A DNA stretch of 64,000 nt from the NCBI RefSeq assembly GCF_001039355.2, contig NW_019775451.1:245065-309064 (forward strand). The letters are read 5' to 3'. The stretch's first letter is position 1. Each line of letters begins with the position of its first letter. Below the pieces are notes generated by a model, which was not told where the DNA came from, searched no databases, and saw nothing but the letters and a program-made list of their open reading frames with translations. The position numbers and the translations under genes were made by a program. Below, one piece after another: positions 60,365 through 64,000 of the stretch. The stretch comes from Lingula anatina (lineage: Eukaryota > Brachiopoda > Lingulata > Lingulida > Lingulidae).

Positions 60365-63042
60365 CTATGACACCAATTTCGTCGCTGCTTCAAGGGCCAC
60401 GGCTGTATTTGGATTGGGTTTCGAGGTGTCAAAAGTGAACACCATGCAGGGTTCCGAGTCTGGCACCACCTTGTAGCCGCCATTGGAAAAAGTGCTGCAG
60501 AATTCGGTGGATGAATTGTAAAACTCTGTGTATTTTCTACATACCGAGCCCTCTTTGCAGGTGTTCAACCCTAGGATATATTTTGTTGAGATTTTCAGGT
60601 TATGAAAATTCAAGTAATAAGGTTGAGTAAATGACACATCATCACATAAACCGTATATATCTATTTAAGCCTGATTCTGCAGAGAACATGTTCATGTACA
60701 CCAAAAAGGTAGATGGTTTCACTTCCAAAATATGACAATATGGAAGAATATTCTCTGGCAAATACAATTAATTAAGGAGTAAAACAACAAATAAAAGACA
60801 ATTCCAAATTGGCATAAAGGATAAAAAATTGATGTTATTTAATGCACTGAAATTAAAAAATCTAACAAATGAAACAGAAAAAGTATTTAGGGAAAAGTTG
60901 ACAAAATTAAATTTTCAGATCGAATTTGCCAATTTATGGCTAATCATCAAGTAAAACTAAATTGCTACCATGGAGTGCTAAATGCATACTCCCACCCAAC
61001 CACTCTTTCTACAGATGATGTCACTCACCTTCTACGCTCCAGTCCATTTCCGCGATCCAGTTCCTGTGACAAGTGTATTCCTCTTTACAGGCGTCCCACC
61101 ACTTTTTACACTGACTGGCGCATAGAGGCAAGTTATCAATGACATCATAATGCTAAAAAAATGTTAAAATTGTTGATATGAGAAAGAGAGAGAGAGAGAG
61201 AGCGGAGAGAGAGAGTGGAGAGAGAGAGGTTAATACATACGAGAAATCTATCCATCCAAGGCCCCAGGTTAGGTGAGCAGGCATAGAAACAAGACTGTTC
61301 AAATGTTAGTCTCTCACACTCTGGGGAAAGACGTGGTTTCTGAGGGCAGTGCACGTAATTGATTATCCCATTCCAAACATGATTCTCCAGGAGATTTGAA
61401 ACTGCATTCACATTACAACAGGATCTTTTTCGGAAACTTGGGCACTAAAACAGAGGTTAAAAGATATAGTATAGTGTCCTTTATCGGTCAATGATGCCTG
61501 TACGTACCTTGTCGATGTGGTCTGGTCATATTATGTACACGGAAAACTAGAAGTAAAAGAAGAAAGAGCCGTTGAATATAATCTGTATATGCATGGCCAC
61601 ATGCGTAATTTCATACACTGCATAGCACATGTGGTCATTATTATATTTCAAACGAACAAATTTATACACTTATCCTCCTTGTCAAAAACTGGGTAAAATC
61701 ACTGTTTTTTTTTTTTTTTTTTTTTTCTGATAGCTTAGGTTATAAGCTTTTTTTAATATCCGTGTGGAATATGGAAGTTGGTGTTATGCACAAGATTTAA
61801 ATGAAGTATCTACTTTATATTTCTCCCTGCAGTACACCAAAAGTAACAACGAATATATTTTACTAGAATGTGGTATACAAGGTATTTCTAGCTGGAACAC
61901 CAGTATGTAAAAGTTTTCTAGCAACCATCTTGGATTTCAGGACTTTGCATCTAAGTAAAAGGCTGCATCAGTAATATACTCTGTAGGAAGAACGAAAAGA
62001 CCTCGTTCCACTCTTTTACATCAAAGCACTTCCCATATTCACATTTCTTGATAAATCAATTGAAATTCAAGTGATGAAATTTATTGAAATCACTCAATAT
62101 CAGCAAAAGATGGAATACAACTTGAATATGCCACCATCTTGGAATTTTTTAATAAATGAAAAGTGTGACTGTATGACTGTAAAGAATAAATATAGAATAT
62201 ATTGGTCTCAGAAGTTGTGTGGTACCATGCAACGGCCCTCACACATACTCACACACACACACATACACAGTCACACACACACACACACACACGCACGCCA
62301 CCACCACCACCAGTTTATTGGCAAACAAGCTGAAAATGAAAGATGAGGATTTCAGCCATCAGGAAAACAGTGAATGAAATCGCTGAGGGTGGGGGGCTGT
62401 TGCGCAATTCAAGTAGCTGTCTAGACGTAGCATTAATCTGTAATTTGTTTTGTGCTGGATGTAGTAAGAATATATTGTATAATTTTATTTGTTTTTATAT
62501 GTGTTTTTCTCTCTATATGTGTCTATTTTTGTTTTACGCCGTATGTTTTACACAAGACACATGTTTGTGAATACGGGCTCTTTATGGATATAGGAATATA
62601 ATTGTCAACGTGCTCACCTGTGTCTTTTCAAACAGAATGATTATGCAAATTTGCTTTTCGCAATTTATGTGACGCGACTGTTGAATTGAAACGAATGAAG
62701 TGAAATATAAAGAAATAATTTCAATCCTTCAATTGAAGTCTAAAGACTTTTTGACTCCACGCACAGACGCTTCAAGTACATCATCCAATCCAGAGGGTAC
62801 TGTAGAAAATAATTATCTGTGACCTTTTTACAAACGTGGGCTCATTCGTTAATTGTACAATCAATTAAGTGTTGTTAGATACATAATTCGAACAGCATGT
62901 AGTATTTCACACATTAAACTAAATTAAACCGGTAATTTTCACTCCAACAATATGCAATATTTACCCTGGAAAGCTACCTTATTTGGTGATAGAACATGTA
63001 TATAGAAATCATAAATTTCTCTCTCTTTCTCACACACGCATG

Positions 63043-63081
<39 letters not shown>

Positions 63082-63244
63082 TCACCTCCAGTCCGGGTTC
63101 GGCGGACGGTCTCGTCTTACTGGCCCCTTCAACTGGCAAGGTTATGCACTTGTTCAAGTAATAGCCTAGACTGTTAGTTTTGTTTTGGGGTACCGCGACT
63201 CCAGTGTTCACAAACACCAAACAGATTATCAGGATTGTTGCCAT
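60365..63244 (-). CDS. Folate-receptor-like gene J (class II, secreted)
   Basis: Exons in coding order 63244-63086, 61444-61241, 61152-61029 and 60570-60365 give 230 residues, all phases consistent. The start at 63244 (MATILIICLVFVNTGVAV) is preferred over an in-frame ATG at 63280, because the TATA box at 63294-63303 leaves too little room for the longer form. All 16 Cys are present, and SPNLGPWM replaces SPNLGPWI. Exon 3 ends in NWIAEMDWSVEG, two codons longer than in gene I. Exon 4 ends LEAATKLVS, short and without a hydrophobic tail. Intron 1 starts with (GT)n; intron 2 has (GA)n on the + strand next to the exon 2 donor. Confidence 0.9.
61704..61727. repeat. Poly-T tract in intron 1 of gene J
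   Basis: About 22 consecutive T. Confidence 0.85.
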
Positions 63245-63293
63245 GATTGCTAACGTGTTGAACAAAATCCTGGTAATCATAGTTTGGGGTGTA

Positions 63294-63317
63294 TTTATAT
63301 AAGCGATGATGTCACAC
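63294..63317 (-). promoter_or_regulatory. TATA box and CRE-like element of gene J
   Basis: Minus strand TGTGACATCATCGC then TTATATAAATACACCCC, 50 bases before the ATG; identical spacing to gene H. Confidence 0.65.
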
Positions 63318-63660
63318 GTTAATCATACGTGGCAATATTAAGTAACAGACTGTAAACTAATGGCAGGACAGAAGGCAGTGGGCACAGCTGAACATTAATG
63401 AGAAGTCTCAATAGAACACCAGTTTTTCAACTGTTTTATCTTATACTTTAAAACAATATATTTTAACATCTTCTACTTCACATATTAAATGGATCAAAAG
63501 TCACAAAATTTGCTGGCTCTGTTGTCATGTTGAACTCATAAACATAATAATGAACTGCCTGATATAGTGACATTTAATCAGCGACATCTACCTGTATCTA
63601 TCTGCATCCCCCGCTGCATCAGATGTGCCATGTTATATGTGTAGATAATGCAGACACATA
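63318..63660. other. Upstream flank of gene J
   Basis: The first 50 bases share ACGTGGCAATATTAAGTAAC with genes H and I. The rest shows nothing recognisable. Confidence 0.35.
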
Positions 63661-64000
63661 AAGAGAATATAACAGAGTATAGCCGTCGATGAAGGTCACG
63701 TGGTCTGAAGACCAGCTCAGATATCAGAATAATAGCTATCACTGCCGTTTTTGTGGTAAAACAGAATATATTATATTTCTGTGAGTTACTCACAATGTTT
63801 TATTGTGAAATATAAATACCATACGAAGAGTCATTATCCCTTTAATGGATCCAGTTCTACATTCAATGTTAGTATCTTTTTAAAAAAGTGTCTTGTTTGT
63901 AATAATCTATTAAGATATTATACCATAGTATATCCATCTATCGAGGTCACGTGGTCCGATGACAATCTAAGATATCAGAAAAATAGATATAACCGCTTTT
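63661..64000. mobile_element. TTAA-type MITE copies, one complete end and one cut by the window
   Basis: 63661-63846 matches the right half of 26224-26563 and ends GAGTCATTATCCCTTTAA. From about 63846 a further stretch repeats the central part (CTATTAAGATATTATACC, GGTCACGTGGTC) and runs past the window edge. Confidence 0.55.

Overview
This is animal nuclear DNA: AT-rich, with intron-containing genes, GT-AG splice sites, many microsatellites and several families of small DNA transposons. One N sits at 2872. The gene content is folate-receptor-like proteins, a carnosine-synthase-type ATP-grasp enzyme and 2'-5'-oligoadenylate-synthase-like (OAS) proteins. OAS is absent from insects and nematodes but known from molluscs, sponges and vertebrates. 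Together with the transposon-rich, low-GC sequence this suggests a marine lophotrochozoan, most plausibly a mollusc. That placement is inference.

The main content is a tandem cluster of folate-receptor-like (FOLR-like) genes of four coding exons: exon 1 signal peptide and first Cys, exon 2 seven Cys, exon 3 four Cys, exon 4 four Cys. The total of 16 Cys matches vertebrate folate receptors. Two classes occur. Class II genes end without a hydrophobic tail and should be secreted: A (partial, 1-515, +), B (4578-7805, +), H (broken, about 52.8 kb, -), I (54880-59262, -) and J (60365-63244, -). Class I genes carry a C-terminal hydrophobic tail of GPI-anchor type: C (18698-21873), D (24775-28186), E (30044-32337, two frameshifts), F (34827-37946, two possible first exons) and G (49554-50892, truncated), all on +. 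Class II genes flank the class I block on both sides in opposite orientation, and exon relics are scattered between them.

Two unrelated gene types are embedded. A carnosine-synthase-like gene lies on the minus strand (8860-13445, possibly starting at 14134 or 17401), convergent with gene B. A truncated near-identical copy of its last exon (1769-2871) sits downstream of gene A, so 1-2871 and about 7266-9960 form a direct duplication that ends at the N. Two OAS-like genes lie on the minus strand. The first (38512-41558) is intact. The second (44610-47922) carries an 8-bp tandem duplication that breaks its frame, and a decayed extra first exon lies beside it.

Mobile elements fill much of the rest: an 869-bp foldback element with a 6-bp target duplication (41886-42754), a 1.5-kb TTAA-flanked element inside intron 1 of gene I (56429-57930), a MITE family with TTAA ends in at least five places, a family with related AAGCCT-type termini (14.4-15.6, 39.8-40.7 and 51.2 kb), and a 246-bp insertion in gene D whose empty site is visible in gene C. 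All coordinates and splice choices come from reading by eye. No expression or database evidence was available.
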